Shown here piece after piece: positions 18,319 through 27,775 of a DNA stretch of 64,000 nt. The stretch's first letter is position 1; each line of letters starts with the position of its first letter. The notes under the pieces were generated by a model. The model worked only from the letters and a program-made list of their open reading frames with translations, ran no database searches and had not been told where the DNA came from. The position numbers were made by a program, and so were the translations under genes. Source of the stretch: Streptomyces inusitatus (GTDB taxonomy: Bacteria > Actinomycetota > Actinomycetes > Streptomycetales > Streptomycetaceae). The stretch spans positions 62,001 through 126,000 of the forward strand of contig NZ_BMWG01000001.1 in the NCBI RefSeq assembly GCF_014651115.1. Direction: 5' to 3'.

Positions 18319-19701
18319 TCAGGAGACCAGCGCGGCCGCCAGTGCGTCCAGCGCGTCCTGGGCCTCGTCCCGCGAGGCGGTCCGGCCCGCGAGGAAGGCG
18401 AAGGCGAGGAGGCGGCCGTCGGGGGCGGCCACCGTGCCGGAGAGCGCGTTCACCCCGGTCAGGGTGCCGGTCTTGGCGCGGATCAGCCCCGAGCCGGGGT
18501 CGCCCTCGTCGTAGCGGGTGCGCAGGGTGCCGGTGAACCCGGCGACCGGGAGGCCGGTCAGCACCGGGCGCAGCTCCGGGCGGGCCGGTTCGGCCGCGCG
18601 GGCCAGCAGGGCGGTGAGCAGCCGGGCGGAGACCCGGCTCTTGCGGTCGAGTCCGCTGCCGTCGGCGAACCGCGCCCCGGCCAGCGGGAGCCGCAGCCGG
18701 GAGAGCTGCGCGCGCACCGCCCGGCCGCCGCCCGCGAAGTCGGCCTTCTCGCCGAGTGCCAGGGCGGTCTGCCGGGCGAGGGACTCGGCGAGGTCGTTGT
18801 CGCTGTCCGTCAGCATCCGTTCGGCGAGCGCGGCGAGCGGCTCGGACAGGACCTTCGTGAGGGGCCGCGATCCGGCGGCGGGATGGCCGGGGGCGGGCGG
18901 GGCGGCGATCCGCACCCCGCGCCGGTCGAGCATCCGGGCGAAGGCCCGGGCGGCCTCGCCCGCGGGGTCGTGGCTGCGTTCCGCGTATCCGGCGGACTCG
19001 GCGTCGATCCGGCCCTGGTCGACCATGAGCGCGGTGACCGGGGCGATGTTCCCGTTCATCCCGATGGGGTGCAGGGGGTTGCCCGTGTACAGGGAGATGT
19101 CGTAGCTCAGCCGTACGGAGGTGAGTCCGCGCGTCTTGAGGGCGCGCGCGGTGCGGTCGGCGAGGAGCCGCAGTCCGGCGCCGTCCAGGCTCGCGTCGCC
19201 GCCGCCGACCAGGGTGAGCCGGTCCTCGGCCGCGACGACGGCGGTGGGGATGCGGTGGTCGGGGCCGAGCGCGGTGAGCGCCGCCGCCGCGGTGGCGATC
19301 TTGATGGTGGAGGCCGGGGGCATCGCCTTGTCCGCGCCCTCGCCGTAGAGCCGGCGGCCGGTGGAGACATCGATCACGGAGGCGGTGCGGAGGGGGCCGA
19401 GGCCGGGGTCGTCGAAGAGCGGCCGGAGCTTCTCGCCCAGCTCCCCGGGCTTGGCGTCGGCGGCTTTGGAGGCGGGGCGTCCGCCGAGCGGATCGAGCAC
19501 CCCGGGGGCGCTGGGCGCGGGGGCGGGACGCTTTGGACCTGGGGCTTTGTGGTCGGTGTCGGTCTTCGCGGCGGCCCATTCCCGCTCGGCCTCGCGCTGT
19601 CCGGATTCCCAGGGTCCGGCGGCTGCCACGGCCCCGGCGGCGATGACCAGCCCCAGCGCCGTCGCGCCCGCCGCGAGCTGCCACGTCCTGATCACCGGCA
19701 C
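18319..19701 (-). CDS. dacB: D-alanyl-D-alanine carboxypeptidase/endopeptidase (PBP4, S13 family)
   Basis: Trims or cuts peptidoglycan cross-links outside the membrane. An N-terminal hydrophobic helix (residues 7-29) is a signal anchor and is followed by a Pro-rich linker. The penicillin-binding motifs are present: STIK (Ser-131, Lys-134), SDND, and KTGTLTG near the end. The GTG at 19701 is chosen because a GGGG-rich ribosome site precedes it; another GTG lies two codons inside and one 15 codons upstream, so the exact start is uncertain. It is divergent from ppa across about 195 bases. Confidence 0.9.
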   Translation of the reverse strand: MPVIRTWQLAAGATALGLVIAAGAVAAAGPWESGQREAEREWAAAKTDTDHKAPGPKRPAPAPSAPGVLDPLGGRPASKAADAKPGELGEKLRPLFDDPGLGPLRTASVIDVSTGRRLYGEGADKAMPPASTIKIATAAAALTALGPDHRIPTAVVAAEDRLTLVGGGDASLDGAGLRLLADRTARALKTRGLTSVRLSYDISLYTGNPLHPIGMNGNIAPVTALMVDQGRIDAESAGYAERSHDPAGEAARAFARMLDRRGVRIAAPPAPGHPAAGSRPLTKVLSEPLAALAERMLTDSDNDLAESLARQTALALGEKADFAGGGRAVRAQLSRLRLPLAGARFADGSGLDRKSRVSARLLTALLARAAEPARPELRPVLTGLPVAGFTGTLRTRYDEGDPGSGLIRAKTGTLTGVNALSGTVAAPDGRLLAFAFLAGRTASRDEAQDALDALAAALVS

Positions 19702-19767
19702 CTCGCACCAGCCCCTTTCGCGATCACACACCTGCGTGAGGGACACTTAATCACCAGAACTGCGTCT

Positions 19768-19783
19768 TGCCGTGTGCACGGCA
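19768..19783. promoter_or_regulatory. Palindrome between dacB and ppa
   Basis: TGCCGTG-TG-CACGGCA, a perfect 7-2-7 inverted repeat in the divergent dacB/ppa spacer. It is about 65 bases from the dacB start and 115 from ppa. A regulator cannot be named. Confidence 0.4.
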
Positions 19784-19896
19784 CCCCGGTCAGCACCCGG
19801 TCGGCACCAGCGACCACACGGCTGGGGGTCCGGGGAGTCTTCACCGGAAGGGCACAGCACGACCGGATTTTTGTGTTGATCATGGAGGAGCCACAC

Positions 19897-20391
19897 GTGG
19901 AGTTCGACGTCACCATCGAGATCCCGAAGGGTTCGCGTAACAAGTACGAAGTGGACCACGAGACGGGTCGCATCCGTCTGGACCGTCGACTCTTCACCTC
20001 GACCAGCTACCCGGCCGACTACGGCTTCGTCGAGAACACCCTCGGCGAGGACGGCGACCCGCTGGACGCGCTGGTCATCCTGGACGAGCCGACTTTCCCG
20101 GGCTGCCTCATCAAGTGCCGTGCCATCGGCATGTTCCGGATGACGGACGAGGCGGGCGGCGACGACAAGCTGCTCTGCGTGCCGGCCTCGGACCCGCGCG
20201 TCGAGCACCTGCGGGACATCCACCACGTCTCGGAGTTCGACCGCCTGGAGATCCAGCACTTCTTCGAGGTCTACAAGGACCTGGAGCCCGGCAAGTCCGT
20301 CGAGGGCGCGAACTGGGTCGGCCGCACCGAGGCCGAGGCCGAGATCGAGGCCTCCTACAAGCGTCTGGAGGCTCAGGGCGGCGCTCACTGA
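19897..20391 (+). CDS. ppa: Inorganic pyrophosphatase
   Basis: 164-residue family I pyrophosphatase that hydrolyses PPi to phosphate and pulls biosynthetic reactions forward. Motifs are [18 protein letters not shown] at the start, the metal-binding [10 protein letters not shown], and [10 protein letters not shown]. The GTG at 19897 is preferred because GGAGGAG lies six bases before it; an ATG five codons upstream overlaps that ribosome site. A strong terminator follows at 20412. Confidence 0.97.
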   Translation: MEFDVTIEIPKGSRNKYEVDHETGRIRLDRRLFTSTSYPADYGFVENTLGEDGDPLDALVILDEPTFPGCLIKCRAIGMFRMTDEAGGDDKLLCVPASDPRVEHLRDIHHVSEFDRLEIQHFFEVYKDLEPGKSVEGANWVGRTEAEAEIEASYKRLEAQGGAH

Positions 20392-20411
20392 CGCCCTGAC
20401 AGCGACGTCGT

Positions 20412-20445
20412 CGCGGGCGGGACACCTCCGGGTGTCCCGCCCGCG
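20412..20445 (+). terminator. ppa terminator
   Basis: A perfect 15-bp stem (20412-20426 with 20431-20445) closed by the tetraloop TCCG, beginning 20 bases after the ppa stop. There is no long T-run, as is common in high-GC genomes. Confidence 0.85.
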
Positions 20446-20573
20446 GTGCGTTCCCCCGGACCGTCCGGTACCTCGCGCCGGACCGGGCAGAAGATCCCGG
20501 AGTCGTACGTCGGCATGTCCACGCACATACTGAGCGCGGACACCGGCGGAACAAGAGGGAGCGAGGGCGGCAC

Positions 20574-22352
20574 GTGGTGGCGGAACCGGAGGTTCCGGAG
20601 GACCGGGACCCGAAGGACCGGAAGCGCTCGAAGGACTCGGACGGCGCACCGGGCCCCGATGTCCCCAAAAGCCCCAGAGCCGCCATGGGCCCGGTGGTCG
20701 TGCCAGCCCCCGAAGAGCGCAAACCGCACTCCGACGAGGCGCACAGCGCCTTCGCCCCACCGCCGGGAGTCGCTCCGCCGGAGCCCCCGGAGGAGGACCA
20801 GCCCACCTCGGAATTCAGCCTTCCGCCGGGGACGGCCCCGGCGGAGGCCCCGGTCGAGCAGCAGGAAGGTTCCGCCTTCGCGACGCCGAGCACCTACAGC
20901 TTCCGCCACTCGCCGCCCGTCTTCACCCCCTCGCACGGGATCCCGGCGGTCCGGCTGACCACGGACGCTCCCTGGCAGGACCGGATGCGGGCCATGCTGC
21001 GGATGCCGGTGGGCGAGCGCCCGGTGCCGGAGATCGTGCAGAAGCAGGACGAGGGCGGCCCGGCCGTGCCCCGCGTACTCGACCTCACCCTGCGCATCGG
21101 CGAGCTGCTGCTCGCGGGCGGCGAGGGGGCCGAGGACGTCGAGGCGGCGATGTTCGCGATCTCGCGCAGTTATGGGCTCGACCGCTGCGAGCCGACCGTC
21201 ACCTTCACCCTGCTCTCCATCACGTACCAGCCCTCGCTGGTGGACGACCCGGTGACGGCGAACCGGACGGTGCGCCGCCGGGGCACCGACTACAACCGGC
21301 TGGCGGCGGTCTACCGGCTGGTCCACGACATCAGCGACCAGGACACCGAGGTCTCCCTGGAGGAGGCCTACCGCAGGCTGGCGGAGATCCGGCGGAACCG
21401 GCACCCCTACCCCGGCTGGGCGCTCACGGTGGCGGGCGGGCTGCTGGCCGGCTCGGCCTCGGTGCTGGTCGGCGGCGATCTGCTGGTCTTCCTCGCGGCG
21501 GCGGTCAGCGCCATGCTCGGCGACCGGCTGGCCTGGCTCTTCGCGGGCCGCGGACTGCCGGAGTTCTACCAGTTCGTCGCCGCCGCGATGCCGCCCGCCG
21601 CGATGGGCGTGGCGCTCACCCTCTCCCCGCTCGACGTCCGCGCCTCCGCGGTGATCACCGGTGGGCTGTTCGCGCTGATCCCGGGGCGGGCCCTGGTCGC
21701 GGGCGTCCAGGACGGGCTGACCGGCTTCTACATCACCGCGGCGGCCCGGCTCCTCGAAGTCGGCTATCTGATCGTCGGCATCGTCGTCGGCGTGCTGGTG
21801 GTGCTCTATCTGGGGATCGCGCTGGGCGCGGTCCTCACCCCGGAGACCGCCCTCCACGCGGTGGAGCGCCCCGAGGTCCAGCTGCTGGCGGCGATGGGGC
21901 TCTCCCTCTGCTTCGCGGTCCTGCTCCAGCAGGAGCGGGACACCGTGTGGCTGGTGACGCTGAACGGCGGAGTCGGCTGGGTGGTGTACGGGGTGCTCGC
22001 GAACACCTCGGACGTGCCGCCGGTCGCGGCGACGGCGGCGGCGGCCGGGCTGGTGGGCCTCTTCGGGCAGATGCTCTCGCGGTACCGCTTCGCCTCGGCC
22101 CTGCCGTACATCACCGCGGCCATCGGGCCGCTGCTGCCGGGCAGCGCGACCTACTTCGGACTGCTGGCGATCGCCCGGGGCGATCTCAACGCGGGGCTCG
22201 CCTCGCTCTCCAAGGCGGCCGCCCTGGCGCTGGCCATCGCCATCGGGGTGAACCTCGGCAGCGAGATGTCCCGCCTCTTCCTCCGGGTGCCCGGCGGCAC
22301 GGTCCGCTCCTCCGAGCCCCGCCGCGCGGCGAAGCGGACCCGCGGCTTCTAA
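20574..22352 (+). CDS. Threonine/serine exporter family protein (ThrE)
   Basis: 592 residues. The first 120 or so are polar and Pro/Glu-rich. A DUF1212 domain follows (LDLTLRIGELLLAGGEGAED, RRGTDYNRLAAVYRLV), then about ten transmembrane segments in the C-terminal half, including the ThrE-C part. This single-chain layout matches the Corynebacterium ThrE exporter of threonine and serine. Two adjacent GTG codons at 20574 and 20577 could start it, with a GAGGG stretch upstream. It converges on the dedA-like gene, overlapping by four bases at the stops. Confidence 0.87.
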   Translation: MVAEPEVPEDRDPKDRKRSKDSDGAPGPDVPKSPRAAMGPVVVPAPEERKPHSDEAHSAFAPPPGVAPPEPPEEDQPTSEFSLPPGTAPAEAPVEQQEGSAFATPSTYSFRHSPPVFTPSHGIPAVRLTTDAPWQDRMRAMLRMPVGERPVPEIVQKQDEGGPAVPRVLDLTLRIGELLLAGGEGAEDVEAAMFAISRSYGLDRCEPTVTFTLLSITYQPSLVDDPVTANRTVRRRGTDYNRLAAVYRLVHDISDQDTEVSLEEAYRRLAEIRRNRHPYPGWALTVAGGLLAGSASVLVGGDLLVFLAAAVSAMLGDRLAWLFAGRGLPEFYQFVAAAMPPAAMGVALTLSPLDVRASAVITGGLFALIPGRALVAGVQDGLTGFYITAAARLLEVGYLIVGIVVGVLVVLYLGIALGAVLTPETALHAVERPEVQLLAAMGLSLCFAVLLQQERDTVWLVTLNGGVGWVVYGVLANTSDVPPVAATAAAAGLVGLFGQMLSRYRFASALPYITAAIGPLLPGSATYFGLLAIARGDLNAGLASLSKAAALALAIAIGVNLGSEMSRLFLRVPGGTVRSSEPRRAAKRTRGF

Positions 22353-23008
22353 GAAGCGGGCGGGGTCCGGGCGGGCTCCTCCTTCCGGCCCCCGGCGCGG
22401 GCCCGCAGCACCTCGACGACGATCGGGAGCACCGAGAGCAGCACGATGAGGATGAGGACCTTCTCGATGTGCCGGTGCACCAGATCGATCCCGCCGAGGC
22501 CCGCGCCGAGGAGGGTGACCCCGGCCCCCCAGAGCACTCCGCCGATGATGTTGAAGATGACGAAGGAGCGGTAGTTCATCCGGCTGACGCCCGCCACGAC
22601 CGGGGTGAAGGTGCGTACGACGGGCACGAAGCGCGCCAGGACGAGCGACTTGGGGCCGTACTTCTCGAAGAAGTCGTGGGCCTTCTCCACGTTCTCCCGC
22701 TTGAAGAGACGGGAGTCGGGCCGTTTGAAGAGCGCCGGGCCGACCTTGCGGCCGAAGAGATAGCCGACCTGGTCGCCGACGACGGCCGCCGCCACGATGA
22801 GGGAGCACACCGCCCACAGCGGCAGCCCGTCCAGCTTTCCGGTGGTCACCAGCAGACCGGTGGTGAAGAGCAGCGAGTCGCCCGGCAGGAAGAACCCGAT
22901 CAGCAGGCCGGACTCGGCGAAGACGATCACCAGGACCCCGATGAGGCCGAAGGTGCCGATGAGCCGGTCCGGGTCGAGCCAGTCCGGTCCGAGCGCGAGG
23001 GTGGTCAC
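22349..23008 (-). CDS. DedA family membrane protein
   Basis: 219 residues of the DedA/VTT family, linked to undecaprenyl-phosphate or phospholipid flipping and membrane homeostasis. The family signature ESGLLIGFFLPGDSLLFTTG lies in the first third, and RFVPVVRTFTPVVAGVSRMN carries the conserved arginines. About five hydrophobic segments are visible. GTG start at 23008. The gene stands alone on the minus strand; the 225-base stretch upstream holds only G/C-rich inverted sequence. Confidence 0.9.
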   Translation of the reverse strand: MTTLALGPDWLDPDRLIGTFGLIGVLVIVFAESGLLIGFFLPGDSLLFTTGLLVTTGKLDGLPLWAVCSLIVAAAVVGDQVGYLFGRKVGPALFKRPDSRLFKRENVEKAHDFFEKYGPKSLVLARFVPVVRTFTPVVAGVSRMNYRSFVIFNIIGGVLWGAGVTLLGAGLGGIDLVHRHIEKVLILIVLLSVLPIVVEVLRARAGGRKEEPARTPPAS

Positions 23009-23153
23009 GAGGTCCGTGCTCCAAGGTCAGGGGTCGGTTCGAGCGGCGGTCGGGGCGGCGCGGGCATCGCCCCGGGACCTCAGAATGCACCGCGCGCGGC
23101 GCGCCGGGGCGGAGCCGCCCGGCCGGGGCCCCCGAAAGAAGCGGCCGGAGAAG

Positions 23154-23218
23154 GGCGTCGGGGCCTTCGACGCCCTTCCGGTCCGGGTGTACGGGAGTTG
23201 ACGCCGGGCCCCGACGCC
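23154..23218. other. Long-loop inverted repeat in the dedA / flavin reductase gap
   Basis: GGCGTCGGGGCC (23154-23165) and its exact complement GGCCCCGACGCC (23207-23218) face each other across 41 bases, just past the stop of the flavin reductase gene at 23234. It may act as the terminator of the minus-strand flavin reductase unit. Confidence 0.45.
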
Positions 23219-23233
23219 ATCGGCGGCCGGGGC

Positions 23234-23797
23234 TCACCGCTCCGGCGGGGCCTCTTCGCCGGGCAGGCTCCGATAGCGGCGGTCCGCGTAGAGCAGCGGC
23301 CCGCCGGGGCCGGTGCCGGGGCCGGGGCCGTCCGGCAGCCGTACGCGGGTGACCTCGGCGATGACCAGCGTGTGGTCGGCGACCTCGACATGTTCCGCCG
23401 TACGGCAGGTCAGCACGGCGAGACTGCCCTCCAGTTCCGGCCCTGCGCCGTCGGCCGACGGGCGCGGGCGCAGTCCGGCGAACTCCTCCTCGCCGGGCTC
23501 GCGCCGCCCGGTGAAGCGGTCGGCGAGCGGGCGCTGGGCGTCCGCGAGGACATTGACCGTGAAGCCGCCGGTGCGCTCCACGGCGGCGAGGGTGCGGCTG
23601 CCCCGCTTCAGGGAGATCAGCAGGGTGGGCGGGTCGAGGGAGACCGAGAGCAGGGAGTTGACCGTCATTCCGTGCGGCCCCCGGGGGCCCTCGGTGGTGA
23701 CGACCGCGACCCCGGTCGTCCAGCGGCGCATGGCGTCGCGGAACTCCTGGGCCCCCGGGAGGCGGCCGGTGCCGAGGCCGCCGGAACCGGCTACCAC
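23234..23797 (-). CDS. Flavin reductase family protein
   Basis: 187 residues of the FMN-binding split-barrel reductase family, which supplies reduced flavin to a monooxygenase. RRWTTGVAVVTTEG, HGMTVNSLLSVSLDPPTLLISL and GGFTVNVLA are the family core. The GTG at 23797 is chosen because it overlaps the TAG of the upstream LLM gene (GTGGTAG), implying coupling; the frame is open further upstream but that part is antisense low-complexity. It probably works with the LLM oxidoreductase as a two-component system. Confidence 0.85.
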   Translation of the reverse strand: MVAGSGGLGTGRLPGAQEFRDAMRRWTTGVAVVTTEGPRGPHGMTVNSLLSVSLDPPTLLISLKRGSRTLAAVERTGGFTVNVLADAQRPLADRFTGRREPGEEEFAGLRPRPSADGAGPELEGSLAVLTCRTAEHVEVADHTLVIAEVTRVRLPDGPGPGTGPGGPLLYADRRYRSLPGEEAPPER

Positions 23798-24786
23798 GAG
23801 GGGGCCTTCGGCGCGGGCCCGGCGAGCGCCGGGAAGTGCGGGACGACCTCTTCGCCCAGTTGGGCGACGACCTCGGCGGCCGGGCGGCGGCCGTGCTGGA
23901 CGCCGAGCGCGCCGTGGTTGACCCCGGCCTCCTTCCAGCGGCCCAGGAGTTCGAGCAGCCCCTCGGTGCCGGTGCGCAGCACGAATCCGCCGCGCAGCGG
24001 GGTCGGCCGGTGCCGGGGGTCCTCGACGAGGTCGATCCACTCATTGGTGGCGACCGGGCGGAACCCCTCCCCGGGGACCAGCCTCCGCCAGTCGGCGATC
24101 TTGCGGCCGAGCGCCTTGGGGCCTTCGGGAGCGGCGGTCGCCATCGGGTAGATCAGCCGCCCGTCGGCGTGCTGGGCGATCCACTCCGGCGACTGCTGGG
24201 AGGAGCCGGTGACCAGCAGGGGTATCGCCCCGTGCACCGGCTTGGGCAGCAGATCGGTGCCCTGGAGCCGCGCCTTGGGCCCCACGGTCCCGAGCAGTTC
24301 CCGGAAGGCCTCGACCGTCTCGCGATACCGGGCTCCGCGCGTCGCGTGCTCGACGCCGTACGAGGGGAACTCGGCCGGGCGGTCGCCGGAGGCCACGCCG
24401 AGCACCAGCCGGCCGCCGCTGAGGTGGTCCAGCGACGCCGCCTGCTTGGCCAGGTCGATGGGGTGGCGCAGGGGGAGGATGACGCTGCCGGTGGCGAGGG
24501 CGATCCGGGAGGTGTGCGCGGCGAGCCAGGTCAGCGCCGACCAGGGGTCGTAGACCTGCCCGACGTCGCCGAAGGCGGGATCGGCGAGGGGGACGTCACG
24601 GACCCAGACCGCGGCGAATCCCGAGCGGTCGGCCCCCTGGACGACCTCGGTGTGGCCGCGCATCCCGTCCATCGTGCCCGCGTACGGCCGCAGCGGCAGG
24701 AACAGGCCCACGGTCAGCTCGCCCGGGGCGAACATCCGGGCGTATCCGGGGTGACCGGCCCAGGGGTCCGGCGCTGGTGTTGTCAT
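23791..24786 (-). CDS. LLM-class flavin-dependent oxidoreductase
   Basis: 331 residues of the luciferase-like monooxygenase superfamily, near the BA3436-type subgroup. Motifs are VGLFLPLRPYAGTMDGM, the SGGRLVLGVASGDRP turn, and the LLVTGSSQQSPEWIAQHADG cofactor segment. It probably oxidises a small organic substrate with reduced FMN (or F420), delivered by the coupled flavin reductase downstream. It is divergent from a TetR gene across an 86-base region dominated by a palindrome, so TetR repression is very likely. Substrate unknown. Confidence 0.87.
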   Translation of the reverse strand: MTTPAPDPWAGHPGYARMFAPGELTVGLFLPLRPYAGTMDGMRGHTEVVQGADRSGFAAVWVRDVPLADPAFGDVGQVYDPWSALTWLAAHTSRIALATGSVILPLRHPIDLAKQAASLDHLSGGRLVLGVASGDRPAEFPSYGVEHATRGARYRETVEAFRELLGTVGPKARLQGTDLLPKPVHGAIPLLVTGSSQQSPEWIAQHADGRLIYPMATAAPEGPKALGRKIADWRRLVPGEGFRPVATNEWIDLVEDPRHRPTPLRGGFVLRTGTEGLLELLGRWKEAGVNHGALGVQHGRRPAAEVVAQLGEEVVPHFPALAGPAPKAPSW

Positions 24787-24803
24787 GGCTACCGCTCACT
24801 TCT

Positions 24804-24860
24804 CTGGTTGGAACGTTCAGTCCAGACTATAACCAGGACTGGACCGAACGTTCCAACCAG
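24804..24860. promoter_or_regulatory. Large palindromic operator between LLM oxidoreductase and TetR
   Basis: Perfect 15-base outer arms, CTGGTTGGAACGTTC (24804-24818) and GAACGTTCCAACCAG (24846-24860), enclose a weaker inner inverted repeat (AGTCC/GGACT). Each arm itself contains the 8-base palindrome GAACGTTC. A minus-strand promoter fits inside: TTGGAA (24856-24851), 19-base spacer, TATAGT (24831-24826). A plus-strand TATAAC (24828-24833) overlaps it. A TetR dimer pair bound here would shut both promoters. Confidence 0.8.
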
Positions 24861-24872
24861 TAGGATGGGCCC

Positions 24873-25514
24873 ATGAGAGCCAGCGAAGTCAGGGAAGCCG
24901 GGAGAACCGCTCCGCGCCGGTCCGGCGCCGGCCGCTCCGACGCGGCGGACACCCGCTGCCGGATCATCGAGGCCACGGCCGCACTGCTCCAGCGGCAGGG
25001 GTACGAGAGCACCTCGGTCAAGGCCATCGCCGGGGCGGCGAACGCCTCGCCCAGCTCCGTCTACCACTTCTTCCCCGGGGGCAAGCAGGAGCTGGCGATC
25101 GAGGCGATGCGCCACGGCGCGGCCGAGTTCGGCGAGCTGATCGCCGAGGGCCTCGCCAGCTCCCCCGACCCGGCCGAGGCCACCGCCGCCTGCGCCCTGC
25201 TGCTGGCCGACACCCTCCGGGAGTCGGACTGGACCGACGGCTGCCCGGTCGCGGTCACCGCGCTGGAGACCGTCGGCCGGGTCCCCGGCCTCCAGGAGGC
25301 CGCGACCGAGGCGCTGACCCGCTGGCGGAGCCTGGTCGCCGCCAAGCTCCAGGAGAGCGGCATCGAACCGGCCGCGGCCCGCTCCCTGGCCGGCACGGTC
25401 ATCAGCATGCTGGAGGGGGCCGAGCTGCTGAGCCGGGTGAGCGGCGACGACACCCCGCTGCGGGACGCGGCCGTGCATCTCGCCCAGCTCGTACGGGCCT
25501 CCCCCCGGAGCTGA
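24873..25514 (+). CDS. TetR family repressor (divergent from LLM oxidoreductase)
   Basis: 213 residues. The helix-turn-helix lies at about residues 28-75 (RIIEATAALLQRQGYESTSV, then AIAGAANASPSSVYHFFPGG). The C-terminus resembles LmrA/YxaF-type TetR proteins. An Asp/Arg-rich 25-residue extension precedes the DNA-binding domain. Its start lies 13 bases from the end of the big operator, so it probably represses itself and the divergent LLM/flavin reductase pair. The inducer is probably a substrate of that pair. Confidence 0.9.
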   Translation: MRASEVREAGRTAPRRSGAGRSDAADTRCRIIEATAALLQRQGYESTSVKAIAGAANASPSSVYHFFPGGKQELAIEAMRHGAAEFGELIAEGLASSPDPAEATAACALLLADTLRESDWTDGCPVAVTALETVGRVPGLQEAATEALTRWRSLVAAKLQESGIEPAAARSLAGTVISMLEGAELLSRVSGDDTPLRDAAVHLAQLVRASPRS

Positions 25515-25639
25515 GGGCCGGGGAGCCCGGGAGCCGGGGCGGGAGCGCGGCGGGGCTCGCGTTGCGGCCGGTGCGCGCCCGTACGAGCCTGGGACCCGGG
25601 GTGCTTTCCTGCCGTACACCCGAAAGGCGGCGAGTGCGC

Positions 25640-27064
25640 ATGCCACTCCACCAGGGCGCGAACCAGCCGTCCGAGCACGCCCGCGAGCGGCGCAGACTCT
25701 CCCTCAACCCGTTCTACGGAGAGGCGGACCCCGTCAGCGGGATGACGGCCGCACCGCCCACGCACCGGCTGCCGGACCGGCCGCTGCCGCCGATGACCGC
25801 GTACCGGCTGGTCCATGACGAGCTGATGCTCGACGGCAACTCACGGCTGAATCTCGCCACCTTCGTGACCACCTGGATGGAGCCGCAGGCCGGGGTGCTC
25901 CTGTCCGAGTGCCGCGACAAGAACATGATCGACAAGGATGAGTACCCGCGCACCGCCGAGCTGGAGCGGCGGTGTGTGGCGATGCTCGCCGATCTGTGGA
26001 ACGCGCCCGACCCCTCGGCCGCCGTGGGCTGTTCCACCACCGGTTCGAGCGAGGCGTGCATGCTGGCGGGACTGGCGCTCAAGCGGCGCTGGGCGGCGCG
26101 GAACGCCGACCGCTATCCGGCGAACGCGCGGCCCAATCTGGTCATGGGCGTCAATGTGCAGGTGTGCTGGGACAAGTTCTGCAACTTCTGGGAGGTCGAG
26201 GCCCGCCAGGTGCCGATGGAGGGCGACCGCTTCCATCTGGACCCCCGGGCCGCCGCCGAACTCTGCGACGAGAACACCATCGGCGTCGTCACCGTGCTGG
26301 GCTCGACCTTCGACGGGTCCTACGAACCGGTCGCCGAGGTCTGCGCGGCCCTCGACGACCTCCAGGAGCGCACCGGGCTCGATGTCCCGGTTCATGTCGA
26401 CGGGGCGTCGGGCGCGATGGTCGCGCCCTTCGTGGACGAGGATCTCGTCTGGGACTTCCGGCTGCCCCGGGTCGCCTCGATCAACACCTCGGGGCACAAG
26501 TACGGGCTGGTGTATCCGGGGGTGGGATGGGCGCTGTGGCGCTCCTCGGCCGAGCTGCCGGAGGAGCTGGTCTTCCGGGTGAACTACCTGGGCGGCGACA
26601 TGCCCACCTTCGCCCTGAACTTCTCCCGCCCGGGGGCGCAGGTGGTGGCGCAGTACTACACCTTTCTGCGGCTGGGCCGTGAGGGTTACCGGGCCGTCCA
26701 GCAGACCGCCCGGGACATCGCCATGGCGCTCGCCGGGAAATTCGCCGCGCTGGAGGAGTTCCGGCTGCTCACCCGGGGCGACGAACTGCCGGTCTTCGCC
26801 CTGACCACCGCCGAGGGCGTGACGGCCTTCGACGTCTTCGACGTCTCGCGCAGGCTGCGGGAGCGCGGCTGGCTGGTCCCCGCCTACACCTTCCCGGCGA
26901 ACCGCACGGATCTCTCGGTGCTGCGGGTGGTCTGCCGGAACGGCTTCTCGGCGGATCTGGGCGATCTGCTGATGGAGGATCTGGGACAACTGCTGCCGGA
27001 GCTGCGCCGTCAGCAGTGCCCCCTGGGCACCGACACGGCGACGGCCACCGCCTTCCACCACTGA
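25640..27064 (+). CDS. gad: Glutamate decarboxylase
   Basis: 474-residue PLP enzyme that turns glutamate into GABA and consumes a proton, used in acid tolerance and GABA metabolism. NPFYGEADP near the start, GCSTTGSSEACMLAGLALKR (PLP phosphate site), the Asp in VHVDGASGAMVAPF, and the Schiff-base Lys-287 in NTSGHKYGLVYPGVGW are all seen. ATG 25640 is preceded by a GAAAGGCGG site. It stands alone between TetR and a convergent padR gene; no antiporter gadC is next to it. Confidence 0.94.
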   Translation: MPLHQGANQPSEHARERRRLSLNPFYGEADPVSGMTAAPPTHRLPDRPLPPMTAYRLVHDELMLDGNSRLNLATFVTTWMEPQAGVLLSECRDKNMIDKDEYPRTAELERRCVAMLADLWNAPDPSAAVGCSTTGSSEACMLAGLALKRRWAARNADRYPANARPNLVMGVNVQVCWDKFCNFWEVEARQVPMEGDRFHLDPRAAAELCDENTIGVVTVLGSTFDGSYEPVAEVCAALDDLQERTGLDVPVHVDGASGAMVAPFVDEDLVWDFRLPRVASINTSGHKYGLVYPGVGWALWRSSAELPEELVFRVNYLGGDMPTFALNFSRPGAQVVAQYYTFLRLGREGYRAVQQTARDIAMALAGKFAALEEFRLLTRGDELPVFALTTAEGVTAFDVFDVSRRLRERGWLVPAYTFPANRTDLSVLRVVCRNGFSADLGDLLMEDLGQLLPELRRQQCPLGTDTATATAFHH

Positions 27065-27083
27065 GGGGAGCGGTCCGGCCGGA

Positions 27084-27725
27084 TCACTCCTCGTCCCCGG
27101 TGTGCGGCACCCCGGTGGCGTAGGGGTTCCGCTCGCCCTCGGCGAGCACCTGGACCGACCGCTCCCCCTCACCGGCGAAGACATAGGCCCCGGCCTCGAT
27201 CCGCTCGATCAGACCGAGCGTCCACCGCGCGCCGAAGTCGGCCGAGGAGACCCACAGATTCATGATCTCGCCGATGTGGCCGAGCGATTCCGGCCCCGAC
27301 TCGGGGGTGTAGTAGTCGGTCACCGACGAGCGCCACTCCGTCATGCCGCGCACCCGCTCCCGCAGCAGTGCGACCGCCTCGGACCGTTCGAGGTCGACGA
27401 TGAAGCCGACCCCGGCCGACAGGACGTCCATCTTCTGGTCGTACGCGGTCAGGGCCTCCCTCAGCAGCCGCAGATACTCCTCGCCGCCCTGCTCGGTCAG
27501 CTCGTACTCGGTGCGCGGCGGACCGCCGGCGGTGGAGGGCCCGACCTCGTGGGCGCGCAGCAGCCCTTGCTTGGCCATCTGTTTCAGCGCGTGGTAGATC
27601 GAGCCCGGCTTGGCGTTGGACCACTCGTGCGCGCCCCAGAACTCCAGGTCGTTGCGGACCTGGTAGCCATGCGCCCGCCCGTGCTGGCGGACGGCCCCGA
27701 GGACCAGCAGCCGGATCGCTGACAT
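27084..27725 (-). CDS. PadR family transcriptional regulator
   Basis: 213 residues. N-terminal winged helix (LLVLGAVRQHGRAHGYQVRN, PGSIYHALKQMAKQGLL, PRTEYELTEQG) with a C-terminal Vir/PadR-like helical domain. AGGAGG lies ten bases before the ATG. It is divergent from the VOC/TPR-like gene with only 50 bases between the two starts, so it likely controls that neighbour and itself. Confidence 0.9.
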   Translation of the reverse strand: MSAIRLLVLGAVRQHGRAHGYQVRNDLEFWGAHEWSNAKPGSIYHALKQMAKQGLLRAHEVGPSTAGGPPRTEYELTEQGGEEYLRLLREALTAYDQKMDVLSAGVGFIVDLERSEAVALLRERVRGMTEWRSSVTDYYTPESGPESLGHIGEIMNLWVSSADFGARWTLGLIERIEAGAYVFAGEGERSVQVLAEGERNPYATGVPHTGDEE

Positions 27726-27775
27726 TGGCCGGATTCCTCCTCTGCTGAACCAGTCTATTCAATCTTGACTACTCT

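Noticed and set aside
20385..24044. Very long open frame on the minus strand (over 1200 codons) across ppa, thrE and dedA
   Set aside because: It runs antisense to a clear ThrE gene, is Arg/Pro/Gly-rich low complexity in its middle, and has no domain motif; such frames are expected in 72% GC DNA.
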